Shown here: one piece after another, positions 34,521 through 45,457 of the stretch
Layout: the number at the start of each line of letters is the position of its first letter
Position numbering within the stretch: the first letter of the stretch is position 1
Made by a program: the position numbers and the translations under genes
Source: Nematostella vectensis
Taxonomy: Eukaryota; Cnidaria; Anthozoa; Actiniaria; Edwardsiidae
Length of the DNA stretch: 64,000 nt
Assembly: GCF_932526225.1 (NCBI RefSeq)
Contig: NC_064042.1
Location: 13,279,040 to 13,343,039, forward strand
Direction of reading: 5' to 3'
The notes under the pieces: model-generated
The model's database searches: none
What the model was told of the DNA's origin: nothing
Seen by the model: only the letters and a program-made list of their open reading frames with translations

Positions 34521-35745
34521 CCGCGGTGATCCTAGACCCTAAAATTTCTTAGAACCTAAACAGAACCGAAACAGAACCTACTAGCAAGGGGAAGGAGGGG
34601 GGGGAGGGTAATTGTTAATAAAATAAAAAAAATAAAAATTCCCTTTTTTCTGCATAGAATTACAGAGTAGGGCTGGAAATAAGTCAAAAACATTTTTTAC
34701 AGAGATTTTTGCGCTATTTAGCGGATTTAGGCTAAATTTCTATTTCAGTTAGACTAGCGTGAAATATTCAAAAGGCGATCCTACACATACACAAAGCATA
34801 ATACAACTGAATAAAAAATACGGGGGAACGAATCTGGATTTTGTTCGTATAAATAGCAGCTGGTAGGAACATTTTTTTTTTCTTTCTTTATTATTATACA
34901 CGGATATTGTCCTTCGTTTGCATTGCCTTATATGGACATTGATGCCCATATTTAGGAGAGCTAAAGTTTTTCCGCTCCCTGTTCTCCAGAAAATATGATG
35001 AAAAATGCTGATTCCTGTCAATCTGAAACTCGCTGTAAGAATTTGTCAAAAAATCCCTGATCGCTTGGTCAAATTTTTATCGCACTCATCTTGAAAAGAC
35101 CTTAGACCCAGGCCTCCAAGAAATTGACCGAGCGGGTTTGAAGGTCACCCAAATATTGATATGAAAAATTATGCAGATCTCATAATGGAAAAAATCCCCT
35201 TCTTTCGGACGATTTGATTTTATCCCGATCAATTCGAGTCCAGTTTATATTTAACTCTCAGTAATTGAAGCGAAGTTAGTAGTTGATGTAGCTAGCGTGA
35301 CGTCCAAGCGCGTGATCCAAGCGTGACTTCCACTTGGGTAGTCTTCACCGTTCACAGCATTCATTATGTCGGCGCCAAAAAGTACATAAGTAGACGATTG
35401 CTGTTTGGAAACTAAGCAATAACTAAGCCCTAAATCGGTTTAGAAATGTTTTAGAAATGCATATTATTGCTATTTCCTTGCGTATTCCATAGAAATTTGC
35501 AAGCGTCTAAAACCAGAAACCAGACCGATGGATTCTAATGAGACATTAGTCCAGGATCCACACAAATTACAGAAGTTGCTATAAATAATTCAGGAAACCA
35601 TATCTATGTAATGCCTTTTCATCGATTCTAGCTGATTTTACTCGTTAAAAACGTATTTTTATTATTTTATTATTTTTTTTGAAGTACCCCCTGACCGTTT
35701 TTTGTTGATTCGGTTCTGAGGGATTAGGTTCTAGGATCACCGCGG
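34521..35745. mobile_element. 1.2-kb TIR element, ends CCGCGGTGATCCTAGA
   Basis: CCGCGGTGATCCTAGACCCT at left and its near-complement at right (GGTTCTAGGATCACCGCGG) bound 1225 bp inserted in the third 1.8-kb unit, whose sequence resumes directly after it. A short minus ORF (34749-35021) has no recognisable homology. No clear target-site duplication; class unknown. Confidence 0.8.
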
Positions 35746-35832
35746 TAGTACTTCAAACTTCAATTTATTGAACTTACCATTGTCACACGACACGAGGTTT
35801 TGGTATCGGCTACCGGACATTGTGTTTTGAGT

Positions 35833-36600
35833 AAAATTGATCCAAATATTCTTTCAATTTAGATGATTTAGAAGATGTCCTCGGGATGTATATCGCTTAT
35901 TGCCTCGGCTCTCGGTAATTAACTCTTACTTAAACTTTACTGAGTGTTGCATAATAACCTATTACAGTAACCCCCTAATGAACACGTTGTCTTCCAAACG
36001 AATTTGATCGCTGGAGATATTTCTTCACAGTGGATCGCGAGTATTAGTTTGCGTCGCGGACAATTTTTTTTGACGAGGCCTTTTTGCCCCAAGACGGCCT
36101 CCGATCTCAGATATCAGAGCATGTCGGTTAGATATTGAAACTTTGAAAACGACTAAAATATTCTAAAGATTGTTTGTACTTTTCAAGCTATAAGTATATT
36201 ATGGAAAATAAACAAAGGCGTCTTAAATCCATAAAAACACGGTATTTCTAACCCTTTTGTTGTGTAGCACAAAAGGTAAATTTTTAGGGGATCGTTTTGA
36301 ATCTTAATCGATGGCTGGAATTTTCTCTGCAAGCAATAAATAGATTTCGCTTGAAACGCGAGCTTTAAAAAAACGTTTTTACCCCCATTTAACCCTAAAA
36401 AGCAACTTACCTCTACAATGTAGCCAGGTCTCTGCTTAGAAAAACTCTTTCAAATGCCAAACGGATGCGTTTAACAGAAAAATGGTGCAACTATTACAAG
36501 AGTTCTACCCATTCAGATGGAGTATGTAAAAGGCACCAAAAAAAAAGAGACACAACAAAGAAAGTTCCTGTTATGAATGATACAGAAAATAATTAGGAGG
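35833..36600. other. intergenic stretch
   Basis: AT-rich, no ORF with recognisable homology and no clear repeat structure. It may include decayed 5' sequence of the adjacent copia-like element; I cannot see an LTR. Confidence 0.4.
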
Positions 36601-36619
36601 AACATACCTTCACATTTAA

Positions 36620-38390
36620 TGTGAAGGATCACGGTAACAATGTTCTCAAGAACCCCAAGGGCATGCTAGTTGACACAGGTTCTACATCTTATATGGTTAC
36701 AACTGATACGATCACAAGGATCGATGGCACATTCAAACTAGTTGAACATTGTATGGAATTAGCTAATGGAACAAAGACCAGGAACATTGCCGTAAAGCGA
36801 GGAAATGCAATGGTAACTCTCAGGGATGTGAATGGCAGACATGTAAACGCTGTGCTGAAGGGAGCATTGTACATACCATCGTAACCCAAAGACATCTTCT
36901 CTGTTAAGCCTGCAACTCCAAATGGGGCAGAAGTAAAGTTCCAAACTGGACAAAATGAACTCACCCATAAGGATGGTACTACATTTATAATTGAGGAACA
37001 TAATAAGTTGTACTACTTGAACACTGTAGAACCACATTATGATAAGGTATGATAAGGTAAGCGTTCCAGCTATGATAATGTAAGCGTTTCACATGACATA
37101 TACACATGGCATGAAATATTAGGCCACTGCAATTTTGATGATGTCAAAGAGGTAGTAGAGGAAATAAATATGTCTGGAAAGATAGATAAGTCTAAGTTAA
37201 CTTGCAACACCTGCATCGAGGGGAAGTTTGTAAATAACAGAAAAAGAAATGATGCTAGGGCTACCAGACCCTCAGAAAGGATTCACACTGACCTGGCGGG
37301 CCCTATAAACCCAGTATCGGGGGAGGGTTTAAGCTATAGTAACTCATTCACAGAGGGTTATCCTGGGGCAGTATTTGTGTATTTTCTCAAAGAGAAAAGT
37401 GATTCAGTGCAAGCAGACCAGAAATTCTTAGCAGATTTTGCCCCTTATGGAGAAGTTAAATGGATGGTCATACGGTCAGATAATAGAGGCGAGTTTATTA
37501 GCGATGATTTTCAGGCACTTCTCCGAGATAGATCCATTAAACATGAATTATCACGTCCCCATTCCCCACATCAGAATGGAAATGATGAAATGCAGTGGCG
37601 AACCCTGTTTGAGATGTTTGCTCATACAGAAACAGGTGCCAAAGTTCTTGTGGCCATATGCATTTCAAACTTCTGCACACAATAGGAATAGGTGTTATAA
37701 CAGAAGAACGCAGAACACACCTTATGTCATGCTAACAGGAAAGAAACCCGACCTTTCCAGAATGGGAATATTCGGATCACAGTGTTACACATACAATCAC
37801 AACCATAAGAAGTTAGACTCTCGTGGTGTGAGAGGGGTATTTGTAGGGTATGACAGAAACAGCCCGGCATACCTAGTGTACCACCCAGAAGAGGGGAAGG
37901 TGTTAAAGCACAGGCTTATTAAGTTCATTTATAAGGATTGCATCGAGCAAGAAACTCAAGACTGAAGGCCTCATTCAAAATGAAATGCCAGTGGGCAATG
38001 TTCATTAAGGGGTTGAATTAGACCAACTAATCAATTCAGTCAACCACGATGTAGCTATCAAAAGTCATCCAGTGGTGGACAAAGTGGATAGTAAAGCTAA
38101 TGGTACACCCAGTGATAGTGAGCAGATAGATAATCAGAATCACACTAGGGGGTATCCACATAGAGAAAGAGCCCCCCCCCCCCCCGATTATTTGGATGAT
38201 TATGTTACCAGTATAAATGAAAATAATAACATAACGTATTCCAGTATTGACTATTGTTTCAGAATTTCAGGAGTGCCACAAAGTTACTCTGAGGCTATGC
38301 CCTCAACAAACGCTACCAATGGAACCAAGAAGTATAGGGAGTTGGTAGGAAGCCTTATTTATGCTATGGTGTCTATGGTAACTTAAAGTA
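36620..38390 (+). mobile_element. decayed Ty1/copia retrotransposon
   Basis: Aspartic-protease-like frame (MLVDTGSTSYMV) at 36621-36884; then a GAG-pre-integrase zinc region (H...GHC, CNTCIEGK) and integrase core pieces (IHTDLAGPI, RSDNRGEF, SPHQNG) at 37110-37685. The post-core region is in another frame at 37680-37965 (MLTGKKPDLSRMGIFGSQCY, GVFVGYD). At 38072-38386 the start of the pol linker (DYLDDYV) joins directly to a post-RT segment (KYRELVGSLIYAM), so most of the reverse transcriptase is deleted. LTRs are not recognised. Frameshifts and the deletion make it inactive. Confidence 0.85.
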
Positions 38391-38945
38391 CGATCCATCA
38401 TCTATTACCTTAGCAGTTTTAACTCAGTTATAAGAGTCAGATGATATCATAATACCAGTATCAAATGCGGATACTTCTCGACCAACAATGATCTCTTTAA
38501 AGCCATTTATTGTATGTGATCATTAATAAAATTAAAATATTCTATAAGCATGCAAAAGAGATAAAGCAAAAGTAGATCTGTAACAAAAGTCATTTTGGAT
38601 CGTGTTAAACAGCCTCTTCAACATATTTTTATTTTATAAACAAGGCAATAGTGAAACTCGTCGGTATGGGGACAAATGATATTTTGATCTTCTTTATGAT
38701 GCACTACAATCGGCGTGATAACCATCACAAACTACTGTGTTAATAAAGGGGGCATTCGGCGTATGGATGCCAATTAAGACTAGATGTCATTTTTGCATTC
38801 TTACAGCGATAAAATGCTTGACGTCGACGTCGTTGTTGTTGTTGTTATTATTATTATTATACTGAAAAGAGGCTTAATGTGTAAAAACTAAGTTTTCGTT
38901 TCGTTTGAAAAGTGTGGTTAGGTTGAACCCAAAGAACCAGTCCCT
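38391..38945. other. intergenic stretch with short microsatellites
   Basis: No gene seen. Contains a GTTGTTGTTATTATT-type microsatellite at about 38830-38862. Confidence 0.5.
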
Positions 38946-38959
38946 AGATCCGCCTTTGA

Positions 38960-39560
38960 TGCGTAGCTCAGATAGTGAATTACGTATGCTCAGATAGCGA
39001 TGTACGCATGTGCAAATTGTGATGTTCGCATGTTTAGATACTGATGTACGCATGCTCGGATAGTGATGTACGCATGCTCAAAAAGTGATGTACGCATGCT
39101 CAGATAGTGGTGTACGCATGCTCAAATAGTGATGTACGCATGCTCAGATATTGATGTACGTATGCTCAGATAGAGATGTACGCATGCTCAGATAGTGATG
39201 TACACATGCTCAAATAGTGATGTACGCATGTTCAGATAGTGATGTACGCATGCTTAGATAGTGATGTACGCATGCTCAAATTGTGATGTTCGCATGTTCA
39301 GATAGATGTACGCATGCTCAGATAGTGATGTGCGCATGCTCAGATAGTGATGTACGCATGCTCAGATAGTGATGTACGCATGCTCAGATATTGATGTACG
39401 CATGCCCAGATAGTGATATTCGCATGCTTAGATAGTGATGTACGCATGCCCAGATAGTGATGAACGCATGCTTAGATAGTGATGTACGCATGCTCAGATA
39501 GGAATGTACGCATGCTCAGATTGTGATGTACGCATGCACAGATTGTGATGTACTAATGCG
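38960..39560. repeat. 22-bp minisatellite, unit TACGCATGCTCAGATAGTGA
   Basis: About 27 units of 22 bp (TACGCATGCTCAGATAGTGA plus TG) with scattered substitutions. Each intact unit contains AGATAG, which fits the GATA-factor consensus WGATAR (16 exact by hand count), and the palindrome GCATGC. It lies about 1 kb upstream of the second LRRC74-like gene. Confidence 0.95.
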
Positions 39561-40553
39561 CTGATATGTAGTTATTATTTTTTTCAAACAAGACAGTAAA
39601 TTTTACATCCATTCTAGTGTTAACGTTGTTTTGTTTAAAACCACCTACAGAATTATGTTCAATTACTTAAAAAAAAAGTTGAAAAACTCTTGAAATTTAA
39701 ATCAGATGAGTTTAGTTACAAATATATATCCATTTCTGCCATGTTTCGTAAATAATATCTTATCAGAAACCATACAAAAAATACGTTATGATTCGTTTTC
39801 ATAGAAACAAAACTTGGATCAGTATTGTGTTCTCAAAAAGCAGACTAAATATAGATTCTTATCATCTATTGTTTATTTTAAGATACTAACGATGGAAGGG
39901 ACTACGATATATTTCGTGATCATTTTAAGCCTTCCAGCAGTTCACTCCATGCTCCTGGCATGCACGGTCCATTAAATCGCAACAAAACACAACGTGTGTA
40001 TCCTCGACGACCCAATCATACTCGTAAGAGATACTATCAAATCAATGGCTGTGGTCAGTGTTAATGGCGCCCCGGGGTAATATGATAGTCCCTATACCAA
40101 CAGCACAAAACATTTTAAAAGTGTACTAAGAAGCAACAGAACAAAATTGAAGTGGATATGCGATAAAGGGAACCCTACTTCAAATAAACGTCCTTTTGGT
40201 GAAAAGCGCTCACAGTGATAAAGAAGACTGGATAACGTTTTCCTAAAAAAAGGTAAAAGTGCTGTAAAGGGTTTAATTTTAGAAAAAATGGTGGCTAAAA
40301 CTTCGAGTCTTGAAGTGCGACGAGAAAGAATTGTTTCAAAGGACTAATTAGCTGAATGATTATTATTTAAGGAAAAGTATCTAATAGAAAAGACTCGTAT
40401 AAAATCCAAGACTTGTATCAAATAGCGTGAGACAAGGATAAAAAAAATAGATATTTTTCTCTCGAAAAATATGGGGAAATTCCTCTTTTTGTCAATTCAT
40501 TTGAAGTAAACAACTATTTCCTTACAGATAAACAAGCGAAAACCAATGGTAAA
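39561..40553 (+). other. upstream region of the second LRRC74-like gene
   Basis: AT-rich with no ORF of note. TTTCCTTACAG at about 40518-40528 could be a splice acceptor bringing in a 5' UTR exon just ahead of the start codon. Confidence 0.4.
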
Positions 40554-42266
40554 ATGAATGGTATGGCTAAGGACTTTGCCAAAAGGCGAGTATCTTTCAA
40601 ACTGCCTCAGATAATTCTACAAAAAGCTCCAGAAATAACACTCAGTGAACAAACGATCGTAGAAGCTTCTAGACCTCTTTATCAAACAAAACTTCGATCG
40701 CTTAATCTATCCCCAGGCCCTATCTCTGCGAATTCGATGGGCAAAAGTCCTGAAGAAACTGAATCACGTGTAAGTCTTCTAACTCCACCCGAGCAAAGAC
40801 ACTCGAAACTCACCTCATTGCCACCAATACGTTCTTCCTGTGTTACTGAAATGCGACCGGGGACTGGCGAAAGCGGAAGTGACGATGGGTATGACACGGA
40901 GCTCGAAGATGTTAATGAAGACGTATTGGATAATAAACCTGAACGCTGCTTGAAGTCCTGTGAGGAACTCTACTTGGGATTGTGTGAAAAGGAAAACATC
41001 GCGCCATCCTGGAGGTTTCTTCGCGAGTGCGAGACAGAGTGTGTTAGCCTGCCGCATTATGGCCTTGGTGACAAAGGGGTGCGTGTAGTTGCTAAGGTCC
41101 TTGAGCAAAATTTATTTGTGAATATCTTGAATTTGTTTGATAACGGTATAGGGCCACACGGGGCGCAGGATTTGAGTCGGATGCTCAGTGTGAATTGTTT
41201 CATTACTCACATGAACCTGTCCGGCAACATGATAAGAAAGGAAGGAATAATCGCAATTGGAATCATGCTTCAGGAGAGCGCCTCACTGGTCTTTCTTAAC
41301 CTTGCAAAGTGTGGCATTAATGGCAAAGACATGATGGAGTTCTGTAAGGGGATAGCTACAAATCCTCATTTAAAAAGCCTTATCTTCCACTCAAATAATC
41401 TCTCCGACCAGGGCAGCAGACTTCTTAGTGAGGCGCTCGCTTCAAACACGGCTTTAGAAACGTTGGATCTCAGCTGGAATGATATACGCCCTGGAGCCAT
41501 GGCTACGCTTGCGAAAGGTCTGCGGTTGAATCATACGATACAAGAGCTCGATTTATCTTGGAATACCTTCCAAAGTCGAGGTGTTATTGCAGTTCAGTGG
41601 TTTCTTACTCACAGTACGAGTTTACAAACCCTTGACATCAGCAACTGTGGCATTCACCTGGACGGCGCGGAGGTAATTGCCAAAGTGTTACGTGCGAACC
41701 GTAATCTGCAAGTGCTCAAACTTGGAAGAAACCCATTCCAGAATGCCGGAGTACCGTGCATCTTAGAAGCCGTAAGGCTGAACGCCAGGAGTTCTCTTAG
41801 AGAGTTAACCTTTGATGGCATCGGCTTTATGAAAGATAGCGAAAGAGAATTGGAAGCTCTTCTTGAAGACAGGCCCTCCTTTAGTTGTTCTTGGTCTTCT
41901 AGTATCCGGGGGAGTGATGTATCTAAAGGTTTCGCCAGACCTGACGAGGTTGTTATATTTATGAGATTCGTACGGAACATGGGCTTTCGTCTGGTGGACT
42001 TGTTCAAGATTCTGTCCCCTGAAAAGCAATCCCTTTCCGTGTCAAAGGAAGCATTCGTGTTTGGGCTGAAGCGATTGAACGCGCCCTTAAGGGATGATCA
42101 GCTGAGAGTGATCTTTGATTCGTTGGACGAAGACGGCAACGGAACATTAGATTTTCACGAGTTCAGCGCCATGAGAAACCACTCACTCGCCAAGTACGTG
42201 AAAAAGAATATGAAGAAACGAAGATCGGAGTTGCAGAAAGAGCATATACGCAAAATTATGCTATGA
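40554..42266 (+). CDS. LRRC74-like leucine-rich-repeat and EF-hand protein (570 aa)
   Basis: A single open exon. Residues about 1-130 are a Ser/Pro-rich tail with an acidic patch (GSDDGYDTELEDVNED). Residues about 165-410 are ribonuclease-inhibitor-type LRRs (HMNLSGNMIRKEG, TLDLSWNDIRPGA, ELDLSWNTFQSRG, TLDISNCGIHLDG). Residues about 460-540 are an EF-hand pair with a canonical second loop (DEDGNGTLDFHE). The tail is basic (KKNMKKRRSELQK). It is the paralogue of 15506-16951, from which it differs by a longer N-terminus. Probable calcium-responsive scaffold; function unknown. A nearby acceptor suggests one upstream non-coding exon. Confidence 0.85.
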   Translation: MNGMAKDFAKRRVSFKLPQIILQKAPEITLSEQTIVEASRPLYQTKLRSLNLSPGPISANSMGKSPEETESRVSLLTPPEQRHSKLTSLPPIRSSCVTEMRPGTGESGSDDGYDTELEDVNEDVLDNKPERCLKSCEELYLGLCEKENIAPSWRFLRECETECVSLPHYGLGDKGVRVVAKVLEQNLFVNILNLFDNGIGPHGAQDLSRMLSVNCFITHMNLSGNMIRKEGIIAIGIMLQESASLVFLNLAKCGINGKDMMEFCKGIATNPHLKSLIFHSNNLSDQGSRLLSEALASNTALETLDLSWNDIRPGAMATLAKGLRLNHTIQELDLSWNTFQSRGVIAVQWFLTHSTSLQTLDISNCGIHLDGAEVIAKVLRANRNLQVLKLGRNPFQNAGVPCILEAVRLNARSSLRELTFDGIGFMKDSERELEALLEDRPSFSCSWSSSIRGSDVSKGFARPDEVVIFMRFVRNMGFRLVDLFKILSPEKQSLSVSKEAFVFGLKRLNAPLRDDQLRVIFDSLDEDGNGTLDFHEFSAMRNHSLAKYVKKNMKKRRSELQKEHIRKIML

Positions 42267-42319
42267 TGACTGAAACGTATGCGTCTGAATTTAGCCATAG
42301 GGATCTAGGATTCAGACAT

Positions 42320-42830
42320 GGTCAGTCGGATAAGCTAATGTGATGACCGCAATATAAGCTGTGATTACCACATATGCAAGCCAATGTAATTTTTAAGCTA
42401 ATTTGATTAACACAATCTAAGCTGTGATTACTACATATGAAAGCCAATGTGACGTATAAGCTAATGTGATGACCGCATAGGTAAGCTGTGATGCGCAAGC
42501 TGTGTAATGAACACATATGTAAACTGATGTTATGAAAACATATGTAAGCTAAGGTGATGACCACAATATAAGCTGTGATTACCACATATGCAAGCCAATG
42601 TAATTTTTAAGCTAATGTGATGAACACAATAAAAGATGTGATTACCACATATGCAAGCCAGTGTGTGACGTATAAGCTAATGTGATGTCCACATATGCAA
42701 GCCAATGTGACGTATAAGCTGATGCGATGCGATATGTAGGCTGGTGCGTTAGCTGTAATGACTACATATAGTATACTGTACAAGCTAATGTGATGGCCAC
42801 ATCAGGCTGTGATAAGCACATTTGTGGTAT
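42320..42830. repeat. degenerate repeat of GCTAATGTGATGACCACATA type
   Basis: Loose repeats of GCTAATGTGATGACCACATA and TGTGATTACCACATATGCAA in varying order begin about 60 bp after the LRR gene stop. The gene end (ATGCTATGATGACTG) vaguely resembles the unit, but the match is weak. Confidence 0.75.
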
Positions 42831-45010
42831 CACCAACCTTAAAGTTCTTATAACCTCTCAGTTATAGCAATCTGGCCAAAAGGAAGCAAAGATAAGCTTT
42901 TACATTTTGAAAAGGTAATTGAATTTGATTGAAATTTGAATTTCTATTGAGCTTTTTCTTGGCTGCGCGACAGATTGAAAATTTCATGTTTTGGCGGGAA
43001 AATCTAAAACGCATTTTCCTTAAATCAGTTAAAACTTGAAAACGGCAATACCACGAAATATGAACAAAGAGTTTTGTTTTGCTCTGTCACCTACAATCAA
43101 ACGAAAACCATTTAAAGTAGAGAATTATATGCGAAAAAAGAAAATATTCTTGGTTGCGCATGCAGCGCGCGCGCAAAATACAAAAACAAATTGCAGACAA
43201 TTTTGCAGATTAGTTTCTTGAAGTTCAATTATCAGTTGACTACCAGGTTGAGATATAAAGATGACGGTAAAACTTGTAACGACACAACGATCTTTAGCAA
43301 TAACTAAGACAGGAACTAGTTAGCCCGCTGATATTTATTATTGACATCTCGATCTACGACACAAATGACTGGACCCGGGCCATCAAGTAGCTTTTTTTCC
43401 GAAGGTGGACCAAAATACCTCAATATTGCAGATTAGAGTTCTTTGCGCGATCGCGCGTTTTATAGTATCCATACAAATCACATACGAGTTGGAAGATGAA
43501 AATATAAAGGATCGACCAAATCTAGCAATTCTGAAAGGTTATACGGACACTCCAGATGAAACTAATGCTGTTGTATGAGAACATACGTAAATTTATACTT
43601 TCAGAGAAGTATTCACTGCGTGGTGTCTGGCTGGCGAAGTCAGGACTCGATGCAACAAGTGTTTTGGTTTGGCATTGGACACGAAAATCAGGTCACTCAT
43701 TACATCCGAAAATGTCACAAATGTTCGTCACAAATATTAATTTTTAAGGAAGGTATACTGCTGAGGCCAAGATCGCCCTCCTATTAAAAATCCTGGCAAC
43801 GCCCCTGTCCTTTGTGACTCCTGTCTCTTGGTTAATTCTGGCACAAGCAAAAGATATGAAGGGTTGGAGGGACGGATTCTATAAAAATAGAGGATAAAAA
43901 AATATCTTACATACTTTAACTTTGATTTTTATTTCAAACAAAATATTTCGCAGCATGATGTCTAAAGCAATTTCTTTCGCACAGGGGCTCTACAACAAGA
44001 ACGCACGTCCTGGTTTCGGATGACCTCTGATGTCACTTGCCTAAATCACGTGATTGTTCGCGCATGACCTCTCTGCAGCATGCTGACATCATCGTTGTCG
44101 CTTTTTCACATAGCAGGATGAGTGGGCAATGAAAATCACTAATATATATAGCACCAGCTTTGCGGAAATCCAACAAATAGCGTGGCGTAGCGCGTTCATT
44201 TGGCACGGGATCGAGGCTAAGATTGGCACGGACGCTCCTTGAATTTGTCCAATACGCAAACACAAAAATCTAGATATTTTAGTGTGTTTGCCAATGGCAT
44301 TTTATACGGTTAGAAAATGGAAAAAGAGTTTCGAAGAAATGAGGAAAGGTTATTTAATAGACGAAGCTGTAACCGAAATGTTGGCAAGTAAGAACCATAA
44401 CAAATATTTTTTTCCGTCTAGACAACCACAAGAGTACGAGAAAACAATTCCATCGAAAAGACGCCCTTTAAATGTGCACCAAGTCTAAGCCACGCTCCAA
44501 CGCGATCGCACCAGCCATATCTGTATACGTTCTACTCCAATAAACGCTGAACGCTCTAATTGTCCGTCATGTCCATAGCCCGCAAAGAACGATGGTTACC
44601 TTTACTAACAACTCAGTGGGGAAAAATGATTTTTTTCGTTCCCAATGCAAAATATGGCTCATATAGTATCCATGCATTATAAGCATAATGACTTACGAGC
44701 TAGAAGGTATGATGGAAATAGACGGCTCGACTGTTCATTGAAATAGGTGCACTAATATGTGATCATGCCTTCTACTGCTTGAGGTAGGCAGACTGAAGCT
44801 GTCACTACCTGGTTTTGAAGTTAAAGTCCGCAGATTCCACCACTGTATTTGCCAACAAAGTAAGAAGCATCATGTTACAAAATAACTGATTTACCAAGTT
44901 AAGCTGGATTAGTCGGCTCGCGAAATTAAGTAATGATGTTTTTTCCTGGAGTTCCGTGGAGTTTAATTAGGACTAACGATCACGGCACATCTCTCAAGGG
45001 AAACATAGCG
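42831..45010. other. intergenic stretch between convergent genes
   Basis: Only short ORFs without recognisable homology (for example 44282-44488 plus strand). AAAATCCTGGCAACGCCCCT at about 43785 resembles one end of the GTAGCCAGG-type elements elsewhere in the window. No complete element seen. Confidence 0.45.
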
Positions 45011-45012
45011 TC

Positions 45013-45330
45013 GTGAACAAACCGCTATCCTTTGCATGCAGGCAAGAGAATGGTCGCAAACAAAGCGCTGTCTTTCGTACGCGGGCACTTTTTTGTTTTT
45101 GACACAAACAAACTGCTGTCCTTTGAACGCTGAAGTGTCAGAAACGATCCGCTGTTTTTTGCACGCCGACAGTGAAGTGATACCAACAAACTGAAGCTTT
45201 TTGTAAGCATGCAAGTGTAATGCCACAAACAAACCAATGCCCTTTGCAAACGTAGTGCCAAAAACTAACCGCTGTCCTTTGCACGCGGATATAGTTGTGT
45301 CGCAATCAAACCCGTTGGATCTAACCTCGC
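45013..45330. repeat. degenerate ~55-bp repeat
   Basis: About six diverged units contain CAAACCGCTGTCCTTTGCAC and GTCGCAAACAAA-like blocks. The 135-codon minus-strand ORF across it reflects the repeat, not a gene. It lies just downstream of TRIP12. Confidence 0.75.
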
Positions 45331-45457
45331 TAATATTTACATCAGTCACGACGATAGAAAAGTTGGCCACATTGTTTGGCAGTCAATGTAGTTTCCAATT
45401 CTTAGTCTATCGCCGAAAAGCTTATCAGAATTAGCCGCTGGCCAGTTTGTACAGCAT

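Larger units (their letters stand above)
28797..35832. repeat. three-copy 1.8-2.2-kb tandem repeat
   Basis: Copies start at about 28797, 31000 and 32786, each with a CATCGGAAGTTCAATCATTG block near the left end and CGGTTACAGGACATTGTG near the right end. Copies 2 and 3 are about 1.78 kb and highly similar; copy 1 keeps about 250 bp more (29200-29460) and a longer internal VNTR. Copy 3 is interrupted by a TIR element and resumes at 35746-35832. Recurrent short ORFs (about 91-93 codons) lack recognisable homology and are unlikely to be genes. Confidence 0.9.

Noticed and set aside
38960-39560. CRISPR-like direct repeats
   Set aside because: The units are contiguous with no unique spacers, and the genome is eukaryotic; this is a minisatellite.
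44963-45370. 135-codon minus-strand ORF with ACKGQR-type repeats
   Set aside because: Covers a degenerate 55-bp repeat downstream of the TRIP12 stop; no homology or splice support.
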